Shown: positions 46,919-56,128, counted from the first letter of the stretch. The stretch: DNA of 64,000 bases from Streptomyces sp. QL37 (GCF_002941025.1 NZ_PTJS01000001.1:2852001-2916000); one strand, 5' to 3'. The notes: generated from the letters alone by a model not told the origin. Translations and numbers: made by a program.

Positions 46919-48499
46919 GTGAGGATCTTGGACGACGTACCGCAGGCCACCGGGGCATCCGCCCTGCTGGACAGGCTGTCGGAGCTCAAGGGACAGGCCT
47001 GGGACGGCCCCGGCCCGCAGGCCACCGAACGACAGCACGCCAAGGGCAAACTCACGGCGCGCGAGCGCATCGCACTGCTTCTCGACAAGGGCAGCTTCAC
47101 CGAGGTCGAAACCCTGCGCAGGCACCGGGCGACCGGCTTCGGACTGGAGCACAAGCGGCCGTACACCGACGGTGTGGTGACCGGATGGGGAACGGTCGAG
47201 GGCCGGACGGTCTTCGTCTACGCCCACGACTTCCGCATCTTCGGGGGTGCGCTCGGCGAGGCCCACGCGGAGAAGATCCACAAACTGATGGACATGGCCG
47301 TCTCCGTGGGCGCACCGCTCGTCTCGCTCAACGACGGGGCGGGCGCCCGGATCCAGGAAGGCGTGTCCGCCCTGGCCGGGTACGGAGGCATCTTCCGCAG
47401 GAACACCCGGGCTTCGGGGATGGTCCCGCAGATCAGTGTGATGCTGGGGCCGTGCGCGGGAGGCGCCGCCTACTCGCCGGCCCTCACCGACTTCGTCTTC
47501 GCGGTCCGTGGCATCTCGCAGATGTTCATCACAGGCCCTGACGTGGTCAAGACGGTGACCGGCGAGGACATCTCGCAGGACGGCCTCGGCGGCGCCGACG
47601 TCCACAGCGGCGTCTCCGGGGTGGCCCACTTCGCCTACGACGACGAGGAGACCTGCCTGGCGGAAGTGCGCTACCTGCTGTCGCTGCTGCCGTCCAACAA
47701 CCGCGAACTGCCCCCACCCGCCGCCACCACGGACCCGGCAGACCGTCGCTGCGACGCCCTGATCGACCTCGTCCCCGCCGACGGGAGCCGGTCGTACGAC
47801 ATCCGGGCGGTCATCGAGGAACTCGTCGACGACGGCGAGCACATGGAGGTCCATTCCACCTGGGCCCCCAACCTGGTGTGCGCCCTCGCCAGGCTGGACG
47901 GCCAGGTGGTGGGCATCGTCGCGAACCAGCCGGCCGCGATGGCGGGGGTGCTGGACATCAGGGCCTCCGAGAAGGGGGCGAGGTTCGTCCAGTTCTGCGA
48001 CGCGTTCAACATCCCGCTCGTCACTCTCGTCGACGTCCCCGGTTTCCTCCCCGGAGTGGAGCAGGAGCACGAGGGGATCATCCGGCGGGGCGCCAAGCTG
48101 CTGTACGCCTACTGCAACGCGACCGTGCCACGGATCTCGGTGGTGCTCCGCAAGGCGTACGGCGGCGCGTACATCGTGATGGACTCCCGCTCGATCGGCG
48201 CCGACCTCGCGCTCGCCTGGCCGGGCAACGAGATCGCCGTCATGGGCGCGGAGGGTGCGGCGAACGTGGTCTTCCGGAAGGAGATCGCGGCGGCCGCCGA
48301 CCCGGAGGCAGTGCGCCGCCGGAAGATCGACGCCTACAGGCAGGAGCTGGCGCACCCGTACTACTCGGCGGAGCGCGGGTTGGTCGACGACGTCATCGAC
48401 CCCCGGGACACCCGGTCCGTGCTCATCAACTCGCTCGCCATGCTGCGCAGCAAGGACTCCGAGCTGCCGCGCCGCAAACACGGCAACCCCCCACAGTGA
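46919..48499 (+). CDS. acyl-CoA carboxylase beta (carboxyltransferase) subunit
   Basis: 526-aa carboxyltransferase of the AccB/PccB family. Biotin- and CoA-binding halves are complete (GARIQEGVSALAGYGGIF, GPCAGGAAYSPAL, DVPGFLPGVEQEHEGII, KAYGGAYIVM, ENEIAV-like GNEIAVMGAEGAANV). It supplies malonyl-CoA for the PKS together with a biotinylated alpha subunit, which is not in the window. Start GTG 46919 with GGGAG upstream; next gene is the epsilon subunit. Confidence 0.93.
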   Translation: MRILDDVPQATGASALLDRLSELKGQAWDGPGPQATERQHAKGKLTARERIALLLDKGSFTEVETLRRHRATGFGLEHKRPYTDGVVTGWGTVEGRTVFVYAHDFRIFGGALGEAHAEKIHKLMDMAVSVGAPLVSLNDGAGARIQEGVSALAGYGGIFRRNTRASGMVPQISVMLGPCAGGAAYSPALTDFVFAVRGISQMFITGPDVVKTVTGEDISQDGLGGADVHSGVSGVAHFAYDDEETCLAEVRYLLSLLPSNNRELPPPAATTDPADRRCDALIDLVPADGSRSYDIRAVIEELVDDGEHMEVHSTWAPNLVCALARLDGQVVGIVANQPAAMAGVLDIRASEKGARFVQFCDAFNIPLVTLVDVPGFLPGVEQEHEGIIRRGAKLLYAYCNATVPRISVVLRKAYGGAYIVMDSRSIGADLALAWPGNEIAVMGAEGAANVVFRKEIAAAADPEAVRRRKIDAYRQELAHPYYSAERGLVDDVIDPRDTRSVLINSLAMLRSKDSELPRRKHGNPPQ

Positions 48500-48513
48500 A
48501 CAGGAGCCCGAGG

Positions 48514-48750
48514 ATGACTGGACCGACCGGACCGGCAGGACCGCCGCGACAAGAACTCCTGCGGGTGGAGCGGGGGCACCCCGACGCCGAGGAGCTGGCC
48601 GCGCTCACCGCTGTGCTGCTCGTCCGCACCGCGGCCGTACGCGACACCGCGACCGTGCACGGCCCGTCCCCTGCCGGCGCCCGCTGGCGCCGACCGGAGC
48701 GGACACCGGCCTTCGCGAACCCACGGGCCTGGCGCCGGGAAACCGGCTGA
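48514..48750 (+). CDS. acyl-CoA carboxylase epsilon subunit
   Basis: 78-aa small subunit. LRVERGHPDAEELAALTAVL is the family core helix and WRRPERTPAFANPRAWRRE the conserved tail. Epsilon subunits stabilise actinomycete ACC complexes. The gene lies 14 bp after the beta subunit and 12 bp before the MFS gene. Confidence 0.9.
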   Translation: MTGPTGPAGPPRQELLRVERGHPDAEELAALTAVLLVRTAAVRDTATVHGPSPAGARWRRPERTPAFANPRAWRRETG

Positions 48751-48762
48751 AGTGGCGGGGAA

Positions 48763-50013
48763 ATGAATCCGAAGCACACGAGCACCCCGCCGGACGCGGA
48801 CGCCGATCCGGGGAGTTGGGGCGCCCGCTGGTGGACCCTGCTGTTCGTCCTCTCCGGGAACATGGTGCTGGACGCCGTCGAGGTCTCCGTCGTCCTCGTC
48901 GCACTCCCTTCCATCGGCGCCGACCTCGGTCTCTCCCTCCTGTCGGTGCAGTGGCTGATGAGCGGCTTCGCGCTCGGGTTCGCCGCGCTGCTCACGCTCG
49001 GCCCCCGGGTCAACGCACGTTTCGGAAGAAGGCGTGCGTACCTCGGGGCCATGCTGGTCTTCGCGGCGGCCTCGGTGGCGGGCGGGTTCGCGGAAAGTGA
49101 AGGACCGCTGATCGCGACCCGGGTGGTCAAGGGGTTCTGCGCGGCGCTCACCGCGCCCACCGGGCTGGCCATCATCAGCACCACCTTCCAGGAGGGGCCC
49201 GGGCGGCGTCGGGCGGTCTCGGTGTACTCCCTGTTCGGCGCGGTCGGATTCACCGTCGGGGTGCTGCTCTCGGCGGTGGCCCTGGAATCCAGCTGGCGCT
49301 GGACCTTCCTCTTTCCCGCCCCCGTCGCCCTCCTGCTGTTCTTCCTCGCGATGCGGTTGATTCCGCGGGACCCGGACCCGGCGCGGGTGCCGTCGCGCGG
49401 ACTCGCGCCGCTCCTCCGCGACGGATGGCTCGTACGCTCGGGGCTGGGCGCCGCGACCCTCAACGGGACCTACGCCGGGATGCTGCTCCTGGTCACCTTC
49501 CTCCTGCAGGAGCGGTGGGGCTGGTCCCCCTGGCAGTGCGCCCTCGCGCTGCTGCCCGCCTGCGTGCCACTGGCCGTGGCCGTTCCCTTCGCCGGCCGGC
49601 TCGTCGGCAGGTTCGGTACGGCCAGGCTTACAGCGGCGGGGGCCCTCGCTCCGGTCATCGGCTGCGGGCTGTGCCTGTGGAGGATCGCGGACGGCGGCTA
49701 CTGGACCGCGGTGCTGCCCATGCTCCTCCTGGTCGAAGCCGGGTTCGTCCTCTCGTTCGCCGCACTGAACATGCAGGCCACGTCGACGGTCGAAGCCGCC
49801 GACCGGGCCCGCGCCGTCCCGCTCTACCAGACCGGAGTACAGCTCGGCGGTGTGCTGACGCTGCCGCTGGTCGCGCTGCTGATGACGGTGTACGACGGCT
49901 ACTCCGCCGCGTTGTCCCTGCTCACCGCGGTGGGAACAGTGGGGTTCCTCATCGCGCTCACCGGGCTCCGCCGCGATGCGGCCGTGCCCACCCGTCCCGC
50001 CACCCCTTCCTAG
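48763..50013 (+). CDS. MFS transporter
   Basis: 416 aa with about 12 hydrophobic segments. NARFGRRRAYLGAMLV is motif A, RVVKGFCAALTAPTGLA follows, and GLVGRFGTARL-like repeats the pattern in the second half. Third exporter-type protein of the cluster; probable role in export of the product or an intermediate. No regulator of its own is adjacent. Confidence 0.9.
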   Translation: MNPKHTSTPPDADADPGSWGARWWTLLFVLSGNMVLDAVEVSVVLVALPSIGADLGLSLLSVQWLMSGFALGFAALLTLGPRVNARFGRRRAYLGAMLVFAAASVAGGFAESEGPLIATRVVKGFCAALTAPTGLAIISTTFQEGPGRRRAVSVYSLFGAVGFTVGVLLSAVALESSWRWTFLFPAPVALLLFFLAMRLIPRDPDPARVPSRGLAPLLRDGWLVRSGLGAATLNGTYAGMLLLVTFLLQERWGWSPWQCALALLPACVPLAVAVPFAGRLVGRFGTARLTAAGALAPVIGCGLCLWRIADGGYWTAVLPMLLLVEAGFVLSFAALNMQATSTVEAADRARAVPLYQTGVQLGGVLTLPLVALLMTVYDGYSAALSLLTAVGTVGFLIALTGLRRDAAVPTRPATPS

Positions 50014-50026
50014 GAAAGGCCGACCC

Positions 50027-50611
50027 GTGCAAGAGCAACCGCTCAGACTGGCAGTCGTCGTCGGGAGCGTCCGCGACGGCAGGTTCGCGCCCGCCGTGGC
50101 CGACTGGTTCGCCCTGCGGACCAGGACGCGGGACGACTTCGAGATCGATGTGATCGATCCGGCCGACCACTGTCTGCCGCTGTCCATGCCGTCCGCGCTG
50201 CCGCCGGAGGCCGCCGCGTCGCGGGACGGGCTGTCCGCCAGGCTCGCGGCGGCGGACGCCTTCGTGGTGGTGACGCCCGAGTACAACCACACCTTCCCCG
50301 CGGCGCTGAAGAACCTCCTCGACTGGTTCCTCTCGGAATGGGCGGCCAAGCCCGTCGGGTTCGTGTCCTACGGCGGCATGGCGGGCGGGCTGCGGGCGGT
50401 GGAGCACCTGCGCCAGGTCTTCGCCGAACTGCACGCGGTCACGGTGCGCGACGGTGTCAGCTTCCACAACCCCTGGCAGGAGTTCGCTGATCACGGAGGA
50501 CCCCGCGACGCCGCGGCCGCCGAGGGCGCGGCCAAGACGATGCTCGACCAACTCGCCTGGTGGGGAGAGGCCCTGCGCCGGGCACGACGCCAGCACCCCT
50601 ACTCGCGTTGA
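50027..50611 (+). CDS. NADPH-dependent FMN reductase family protein
   Basis: 194 aa from a GTG 14 bp after the MFS stop. VVGSVRDGRFAPAVADWF, VVTPEYNHTFPAALKNLLDW and FVSYGGMAGGLRAVEHL define the flavodoxin-like fold. Clearly paralogous to the product of 29711-30307. It could supply reduced flavin to the ABM or FAD oxygenases or reduce a quinone intermediate. Confidence 0.9.
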   Translation: MQEQPLRLAVVVGSVRDGRFAPAVADWFALRTRTRDDFEIDVIDPADHCLPLSMPSALPPEAAASRDGLSARLAAADAFVVVTPEYNHTFPAALKNLLDWFLSEWAAKPVGFVSYGGMAGGLRAVEHLRQVFAELHAVTVRDGVSFHNPWQEFADHGGPRDAAAAEGAAKTMLDQLAWWGEALRRARRQHPYSR

Positions 50612-50622
50612 ACGGAGCCGAC

Positions 50623-51264
50623 ATGCCTCGTCAGATCTCTCTCGCGATGCCCGACCTGCGCAGGACCGACGCCACCTCGGTGTTCGTCGCGCAGGTGTAC
50701 GTGCCCGGCAGGGCGAGCGGGCTGGAGACGGCCGCACATCTGGCCGAGCAGTGGAGCCGCCCGGGGCGCCCCTCGTCGGTCCTCTCCTTCAGCTGCTACC
50801 TCAGCACGGGCGAGGACACCGTGCTGACCTACGTCCAGTGCGACGACGGGGATTCCTACCATCCCTTCGTCCGCTCGCTGGAGGGAGCCGCGCAATGGCC
50901 GGCGGTGGAGTACCGGCTGCGCAGGAGCGTACGACCGGCGGGCAACGACGGGCCGCCGGCCTGCGTGGTCGTCGCCACCTTCGACGTCGACGGGGCGGAA
51001 CGCCAGGACCGGGTCATCGACTCGCTGTCCGACGCGATCGAGGGCATGCCGGCCGACCGTACCGAAGGCATGATCTCCGCGAACTTCCATGTGAGCACCG
51101 ACGCCAGCCGCGTCCTCAACTACGCGGAGTGGACCTCGGACGAGGCCCACACGGCCTTCCTCGGCAGCACGACCCGGGAAGCGACCAAGCGGGCCAGCGG
51201 CGGCATCCCGGGGGTGCGGCCCATCGGCTTCAAGCGCTACCACCTGCTGCACGGCATCCGGTGA
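50623..51264 (+). CDS. didomain antibiotic biosynthesis monooxygenase (ABM) protein
   Basis: 213 aa with two ferredoxin-like ABM repeats: SVFVAQVYVPGRASGLETA to SYHPFVRSL, and CVVVATFDVDGAERQDRVID to NFHVSTDASRVLNYAEW. Cofactor-free ABM enzymes oxidise anthrone or quinol carbons. A related didomain protein is encoded at 58207. The stop overlaps the PPTase GTG. Confidence 0.88.
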   Translation: MPRQISLAMPDLRRTDATSVFVAQVYVPGRASGLETAAHLAEQWSRPGRPSSVLSFSCYLSTGEDTVLTYVQCDDGDSYHPFVRSLEGAAQWPAVEYRLRRSVRPAGNDGPPACVVVATFDVDGAERQDRVIDSLSDAIEGMPADRTEGMISANFHVSTDASRVLNYAEWTSDEAHTAFLGSTTREATKRASGGIPGVRPIGFKRYHLLHGIR

Positions 51265-51995
51265 TCGACGAGCTGCTGCCCGCCTGCGTCGCAGCGGCCC
51301 ACACCTTCGGCGACGTGGCGGACGCGGACCTCCTCCCCGAGGAGCTGCGCCACATGGCGGGTGCGGTGGAGAGACGGCGCAGGTCGTTCCGTACGGGACG
51401 GCACTGTGCCCGGCAGGCCCTCGCCTCACTGGGCCGTACCGCCCGCCATCCACTGCTGCCGGGGCCCCACGGGGAACCGTTGTGGCCCCGCGGCGTCGTC
51501 GGCAGCATCACCCACTGCGAGGGCTACCGGGCGGCCGCGGTGGCCGAGGACCGGGACCTGGCCTCTCTCGGCATCGATGCCGAACCGCACGCCGCGCTGC
51601 CCGCGGGGGTGCTCCGCAAGGTCATGTCCCCGCACGAGGGTGGACGGCTGGCCCGGCTCTTCGGCCTGCATCCCGAAGTGCACTGGGACCGGCTGCTGTT
51701 CAGCGCCAAGGAGGCCGTCTACAAGACCTGGTTCCCCCTGACCGGCACCGGGCTCGGTCTCCAGGACATCGAGGTGACGATCGCCCCCGGCCTCCGCGGA
51801 AGTGCTGTAGGCGCCCGCGGTGCCACGGGTTCCGGGGCCGGCGCGGGGACGGGTGCCTTCCACGCCCACGTGCCGCGGTCCCGTATCGGGGCGGGGCGGC
51901 TGTCCGTCCTGCGGGGACACTGGCTGGTGCGCGACGGCCTGCTGGTCACCGCGGCGATCCGCACCAGGGAGGAGCAAACGGTCGAATCCTGGTGA
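51261..51995 (+). CDS. 4'-phosphopantetheinyl transferase, Sfp/EntD (JadM) type
   Basis: 244 aa. Conserved blocks: GSITHCEGYRAA, LGIDAEPHAALP (Mg-binding Asp and Glu) and FSAKEAVYKTWFPLTG. Converts apo-ACP to holo-ACP. The C-terminal part has a Gly/Ala-rich insertion (about 180-200) before FHAHVPRSRIG. GTG overlaps the ABM stop. Dedicated PPTases also occur in jadomycin-type clusters. Confidence 0.94.
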   Translation: MIDELLPACVAAAHTFGDVADADLLPEELRHMAGAVERRRRSFRTGRHCARQALASLGRTARHPLLPGPHGEPLWPRGVVGSITHCEGYRAAAVAEDRDLASLGIDAEPHAALPAGVLRKVMSPHEGGRLARLFGLHPEVHWDRLLFSAKEAVYKTWFPLTGTGLGLQDIEVTIAPGLRGSAVGARGATGSGAGAGTGAFHAHVPRSRIGAGRLSVLRGHWLVRDGLLVTAAIRTREEQTVESW

Positions 51996-52199
51996 AACTC
52001 CTCCGGCCGAAAACCGGGGTCAACCTTGGTGCTATTCGCGGCTCCTGGCCACTTCCCGCATGGCACGCTGCGACGTGCCGCAACCGATGGCGTGCGCAAC
52101 GGCGCGCTGCGAGCATCGGTCCCCGCTCCGGATCCTCCCGGAGCGTCCGACAGCGATTGGCCTGCCCATACCCATCAAGTGAAGTCACAGGAGAAGAAC

Positions 52200-53000
52200 A
52201 TGTCGCACGACCTCGATCTGCTGTGCCGGGCCCACCCCGCCCCGCAACCCCCACCGCGCACTCCGAGGCCGCCCCTGGGGCGGCGCGACCTGACGGCCGT
52301 GGAATCCTGGACCATTCTGGTGGTGTGCGGGGACACGCGGGCGGCGCAGTCCCTCGCCGACGAACTGAGCTGGCACGGCCACACGGTCAGACCGGTCACG
52401 ACGGGCGCCGCCGCCCTGGAGGAGCACCACAGCGTCGACCTCATCCTGCTGGACCTCGCCCTGCCGGACGTGGACGGCCTGCAGGTCTGCCGCACCATCG
52501 CCGCACAGAGCGACATCCCCATCCTCGCCGTCACCGGGCGCAGCACCGAACTCGACCGTGTCCTGGGGCTCCAGGCGGGAGCGGACGACTATGTGACGGA
52601 GCCGTACGGAGTGCGTGAGCTGCTCGCCCGCATGGCCGCGGTGATGCGCCGGGCGAGGCCTCGCCCCCGGACCGCGCCCCGTACGCGGGTGGGGCCGCTC
52701 GTCATCGAGCGGGAGACCCGCGAGGTGCGGCTGCACGGATGTCTCGTCCCGCTCACCCGCAAGGAGTTCGACCTCCTGCAACTGCTGGCCTCCCAGCCCG
52801 GGACGATCTTCCCCCGTCGGCAGTTGTTGCAGCAGATCTGGCACGACACCGACGTGACGCGCAGTCGCACCATCGACACGCACGTCAACAGCCTGCGTCG
52901 TAAGCTCGGTTCGAGCCAGTGGGTGCTCACCGTCCGGGGAGTGGGCTTCAGCCTCTCCGAAAGGCTCGCTCCTTCCTCGGTCGCCATGCGCTGTCCCTGA
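52200..53000 (+). CDS. OmpR-family orphan response regulator, JadR1-like
   Basis: 266 aa with RBS GGAGAAG. Receiver domain (38-150) keeps Asp85 (LILLDLALPD) and Thr112, but the acidic pair is reduced (VVCGDT) and the conserved Lys of the K-P motif is Glu134 (VTEPYG). A trans_reg_C winged helix (165-260) follows. No histidine kinase is nearby. JadR1-type atypical regulators of angucycline clusters respond to pathway products instead of phosphate, which fits these substitutions. The last 53 bp overlap the convergent MFS gene. Confidence 0.9.
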   Translation: MSHDLDLLCRAHPAPQPPPRTPRPPLGRRDLTAVESWTILVVCGDTRAAQSLADELSWHGHTVRPVTTGAAALEEHHSVDLILLDLALPDVDGLQVCRTIAAQSDIPILAVTGRSTELDRVLGLQAGADDYVTEPYGVRELLARMAAVMRRARPRPRTAPRTRVGPLVIERETREVRLHGCLVPLTRKEFDLLQLLASQPGTIFPRRQLLQQIWHDTDVTRSRTIDTHVNSLRRKLGSSQWVLTVRGVGFSLSERLAPSSVAMRCP

Positions 53001-54321
53001 CCTCGGGACCGGAGGCGGTGCCGGTCGGCAGTCCGTCGTACGGATCGGCCGCGGTGACGCCTTGCGGCGCTTCGGCGGTGGTCTCCTTCGGCCGCTCGCG
53101 TCTCCCGGCGCGCACGGCGATGGAGACCCCCCACGCGACGAGGACGGCGACCAGGCACACCGCCCCGGCCACACCCAGTCCGGTGCGTGCTCCTGACCGT
53201 TCCACGAGCCGGCCCGTCAGGAGTGCGCCGAGGGGCGTGGTGCCTTGGTGGACCAGGGTGTAGAGGGCCATCACCCGGCCGCGGTAGGAGGGGGCGGTGC
53301 CGAGCTGCAGGCGGTGGTTGGCCGCTTGCGCGAACACCATCATCGCGAGGCCCGTGAAGCCCAGCGCGACCAGCGCCACCGGGAGGCTGGGAGCCAGCGC
53401 CGAGCAGAGTTCGCACAGGGCGAAGGCACCGGCGCCGAGCAGCACCGTGCGTTCACTCGGTCTGCCGCGGCGCAGCGTGGTCATCAGCGCCGCCACCAGG
53501 GATCCCGCGGCCATGGCCGCGGTCAGCAGCCCGAACGTGGCGGACCCGGTCCCGAACACCGTCTTCGCGAGCAGCGGCAGCGTCACCTGGAAGTTGAACC
53601 CGACCAGCCCGATCACCGCCACCAGCAGCAGCGGCAGCAGGAGGTCGGGCCTGCCCCGGATGTACCGGAGCCCGGCCGCCACCCCGCCGCGGGCCGGCCG
53701 GGCCCCTGAGCGGTGGAGCTCCGAGGGCCGCATGCGCAGGAGTGCCACCAGGGTGCCGAGGTAGCTGACCGCGTTGAGCAGCACCACCGTCGGCACGCCC
53801 CACACGTGGATGAGGATCCCGGCTGCCGCCGGTCCCAGTACGCGCGCGGAGTTGAAGTACGCCGCGCTCAGCGCGGAGGCGTTCGGCAGCAGGTCGGAGC
53901 CCACCATCTCACTGACGAACGCCATCCGTGCGGGTATCTCCACCGCGTTCACCACACCGATGCCCAGCGCGCAGACGACGATGTGCCACAGCCGCGGCTG
54001 CCCGGAGAGGACCACGGCCGCCAGCGCCAGGGCCAGCAGCGCGAGCAGTCCGTTCGCGGCGATCAGCAGCTTGCGCTTGTCGTAGCGGTCCGCCAGCCGG
54101 CCGCCCAGCAGGGTGAGGAGCAGTACGGGCGTGAACTGGGCGGCGGTCACCAGGCCGAGCGCTCCGGCCGAGTCGTCGCTCATCCGCAGCACGAGCCAGT
54201 CCTGCGCGGTGAACATCATCCACGTGCCCGTGACCGAGGCGAGCTGGCCCAGAGTGAAGAGCCGGAAGTTGCGGACCCGTAGCGACGCCGTCATCCTCCG
54301 CAGGACTGCCGTTCGGCTCAT
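52948..54321 (-). CDS. MFS exporter (12 TM), third gene of a TetR-controlled operon
   Basis: 457 aa starting MSRTAVLRRMTASLR. Twelve hydrophobic segments with motif A GGRLADRYDKRKLLIAANG; TM block typical of the MFS_3/enterobactin-exporter-like family. Start overlaps the hydrolase stop (ATGA). Overlaps the 3' end of the response-regulator gene by 53 bp on the opposite strand. Confidence 0.9.
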   Translation of the reverse strand: MSRTAVLRRMTASLRVRNFRLFTLGQLASVTGTWMMFTAQDWLVLRMSDDSAGALGLVTAAQFTPVLLLTLLGGRLADRYDKRKLLIAANGLLALLALALAAVVLSGQPRLWHIVVCALGIGVVNAVEIPARMAFVSEMVGSDLLPNASALSAAYFNSARVLGPAAAGILIHVWGVPTVVLLNAVSYLGTLVALLRMRPSELHRSGARPARGGVAAGLRYIRGRPDLLLPLLLVAVIGLVGFNFQVTLPLLAKTVFGTGSATFGLLTAAMAAGSLVAALMTTLRRGRPSERTVLLGAGAFALCELCSALAPSLPVALVALGFTGLAMMVFAQAANHRLQLGTAPSYRGRVMALYTLVHQGTTPLGALLTGRLVERSGARTGLGVAGAVCLVAVLVAWGVSIAVRAGRRERPKETTAEAPQGVTAADPYDGLPTGTASGPEVRDSAWRPRKERAFRRG

Positions 54322-55238
54322 GCCGGAGCCGCCCGCGGAGGACGGTGGCACATGGCCAGGAAGTCGAGGACGCGGTGGTGATAGGTGCGGGCGGCGTTAC
54401 CCAGACTGATGTTGTGTCCCGCGCCTTCCAGCCGTTCCGTGCGCACCAGCGGCGACGCCAGCCGTGCGGTCATCTCCCGTACCGTCCGCGCGTCGCACCG
54501 CCACCACCGCTCGTGCTCGGCGAAGGTGAAGCGTACGGGGACACGGATCCGCGGCGCGATCGCTGCGAAGGTGGACGGCCAGTACGGTGCCTCTTCCGCC
54601 TCCCGTCGCGGCAGAGGAGCGATCAACGGCGCCGCCAGTTCGAAGGTCCGGGGCGGGTAGAGGGCGAGCGGGCCCCAGTGCAGACCGTGGGTGCCGCGCG
54701 CGCCCGGGCCGGTCAGCCGGGTGGGGCTGACCGCCCAGCGATCACTGATGCCGGAGACGTCGACCCCCAGCAGCCCGCCCTTCCGCCAGCCCGCCGCGGT
54801 GGTGAGCGCCACCTTGCCGCCCAGTGAATGTCCCACCAGGAAGAAGCCGGCCCCGCACGGGTGGGAGCGCCGGTACCCGGCCAACGCCCCCCGGACCACG
54901 GCGGCCTGCTCGGCGAGCCCCATGCCGTGGGGCACCCTTTCCGCCGATCGGCCGTAGCCGGGCCGGTCGAGGGCGAGTGCCGCGTACCCGTGGCGGGCGG
55001 CGAGGGTGAGCAGCGAGGCGCCGGGGTCAGCCCGTCCGTGGAAGTATCCGGCCCGCATGCCTCCGCCGTGCAGGGCGACCACCACGGCCCGGGGCGCCGT
55101 CCGCCCGGGGAGCGCGATGAGCCCGGACAGCGGAACCCCGTAGCCGCTCAGCTCGACGGCCCGGCCCTGGACGCCTTCCTCCGCGGCCGACGGGTACGGC
55201 GCCGGCGGCACGGACGCTGCGGACGGGCGCTCCGGCAT
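54318..55238 (-). CDS. alpha/beta hydrolase
   Basis: 306 aa. VVALHGGGMRAGYFHGRAD forms the oxyanion region, GHSLGG holds the nucleophile Ser (about residue 141), and GAGHNIS the catalytic His. Between SDR and MFS genes with 2-bp gap and ATGA overlap, so co-transcribed. Could hydrolyse an ester or lactone of the product, or release it; substrate unknown. Confidence 0.88.
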   Translation of the reverse strand: MPERPSAASVPPAPYPSAAEEGVQGRAVELSGYGVPLSGLIALPGRTAPRAVVVALHGGGMRAGYFHGRADPGASLLTLAARHGYAALALDRPGYGRSAERVPHGMGLAEQAAVVRGALAGYRRSHPCGAGFFLVGHSLGGKVALTTAAGWRKGGLLGVDVSGISDRWAVSPTRLTGPGARGTHGLHWGPLALYPPRTFELAAPLIAPLPRREAEEAPYWPSTFAAIAPRIRVPVRFTFAEHERWWRCDARTVREMTARLASPLVRTERLEGAGHNISLGNAARTYHHRVLDFLAMCHRPPRAAPA

Positions 55239-55240
55239 GG

Positions 55241-56065
55241 TCAGCGGCCTAGCAGTTCTCGGGTCAGCTCGTCGAGCCGGAGGGCGTCCGCCAGGCGGAA
55301 GGAAGGGTGGTCCAGGCTCATCCGGCGTCCCTCCACGAAGGCGCTCAGCGGCTCCGCCGGAGGGGAGTCCAGACAGGTCACGATGGGCGCGATACCGGCC
55401 TCGACGGACTTGGCCATCCGCTTCATCCCCTCGATGTGCCCCTTCGTCGCCGCGTCGTACTCGCCGGAGAAGCTGGTGGAGACACTGCCCGGGTTGAACA
55501 GGACGTAGCGCGTCCTGCCACCGTCGTACAGGCTGGCGAAGGAGACGCCCAGCAGGTCGTTGGCCTTTCCGCCCTGCATCTGCGCGTCCAGGCCGTGGTA
55601 GTTCCGCTTCAGCTGCAGATCGTCCCAGTGGATCTCACCCATGGGGCTGCCGGGGCCCGCGACATTGACGATCACAGGCCGGTCCGCCTTCTCCAGGTGT
55701 CCGCGCAGTCCGTGGCTGAGCAGGTACCGGCTCAGATAGAAGAGCGCGAGACTGCTCTCGATGCCCTCCGCGGTGTCCCGGCGCGGCGACAGGTAGTGCC
55801 GGGCGCACAGGACCAGCGCGTCCACCACGGGGAACCGTTCGCCGATCTCCTCGACGACCCGGTCGTTCTCGCTCACGAGGCTCAGGTCGGCCTGGAGGAA
55901 AGCGGCCCGGGAGCCTGCTCCCGCGGCGTTCGCCTCGGCGAGGAACGCCTGCCCCTTCGCCTCGCTCCTGCCGATGACGAGGACGGCGTCGCCCCGGTTC
56001 AGGTAGGTGCGGGCGAGGGCGCGGCCCATGCCGTCGGTACCGCCCTGGATGACGATGTTCTTCAC
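55241..56065 (-). CDS. atypical short-chain dehydrogenase
   Basis: 274 aa from GTG 56065 with GGGGAGA upstream. Rossmann loop QGGTDGMGRALA near residue 6; LSLVSENDRVVEEI and VNVAGPGSP follow. The usual Tyr-x3-Lys is not recognisable: the position reads AQMQGGKAND. It may have lost classical catalysis or act by another geometry. First gene of the minus-strand SDR-hydrolase-MFS operon. Confidence 0.82.
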   Translation of the reverse strand: MKNIVIQGGTDGMGRALARTYLNRGDAVLVIGRSEAKGQAFLAEANAAGAGSRAAFLQADLSLVSENDRVVEEIGERFPVVDALVLCARHYLSPRRDTAEGIESSLALFYLSRYLLSHGLRGHLEKADRPVIVNVAGPGSPMGEIHWDDLQLKRNYHGLDAQMQGGKANDLLGVSFASLYDGGRTRYVLFNPGSVSTSFSGEYDAATKGHIEGMKRMAKSVEAGIAPIVTCLDSPPAEPLSAFVEGRRMSLDHPSFRLADALRLDELTRELLGR

Positions 56066-56128
56066 GGATCTCCCCGGGATGGAGCGGAACGCCACGCTTC
56101 GCACGCGGTCGGATGAGCCGGCATGAGA

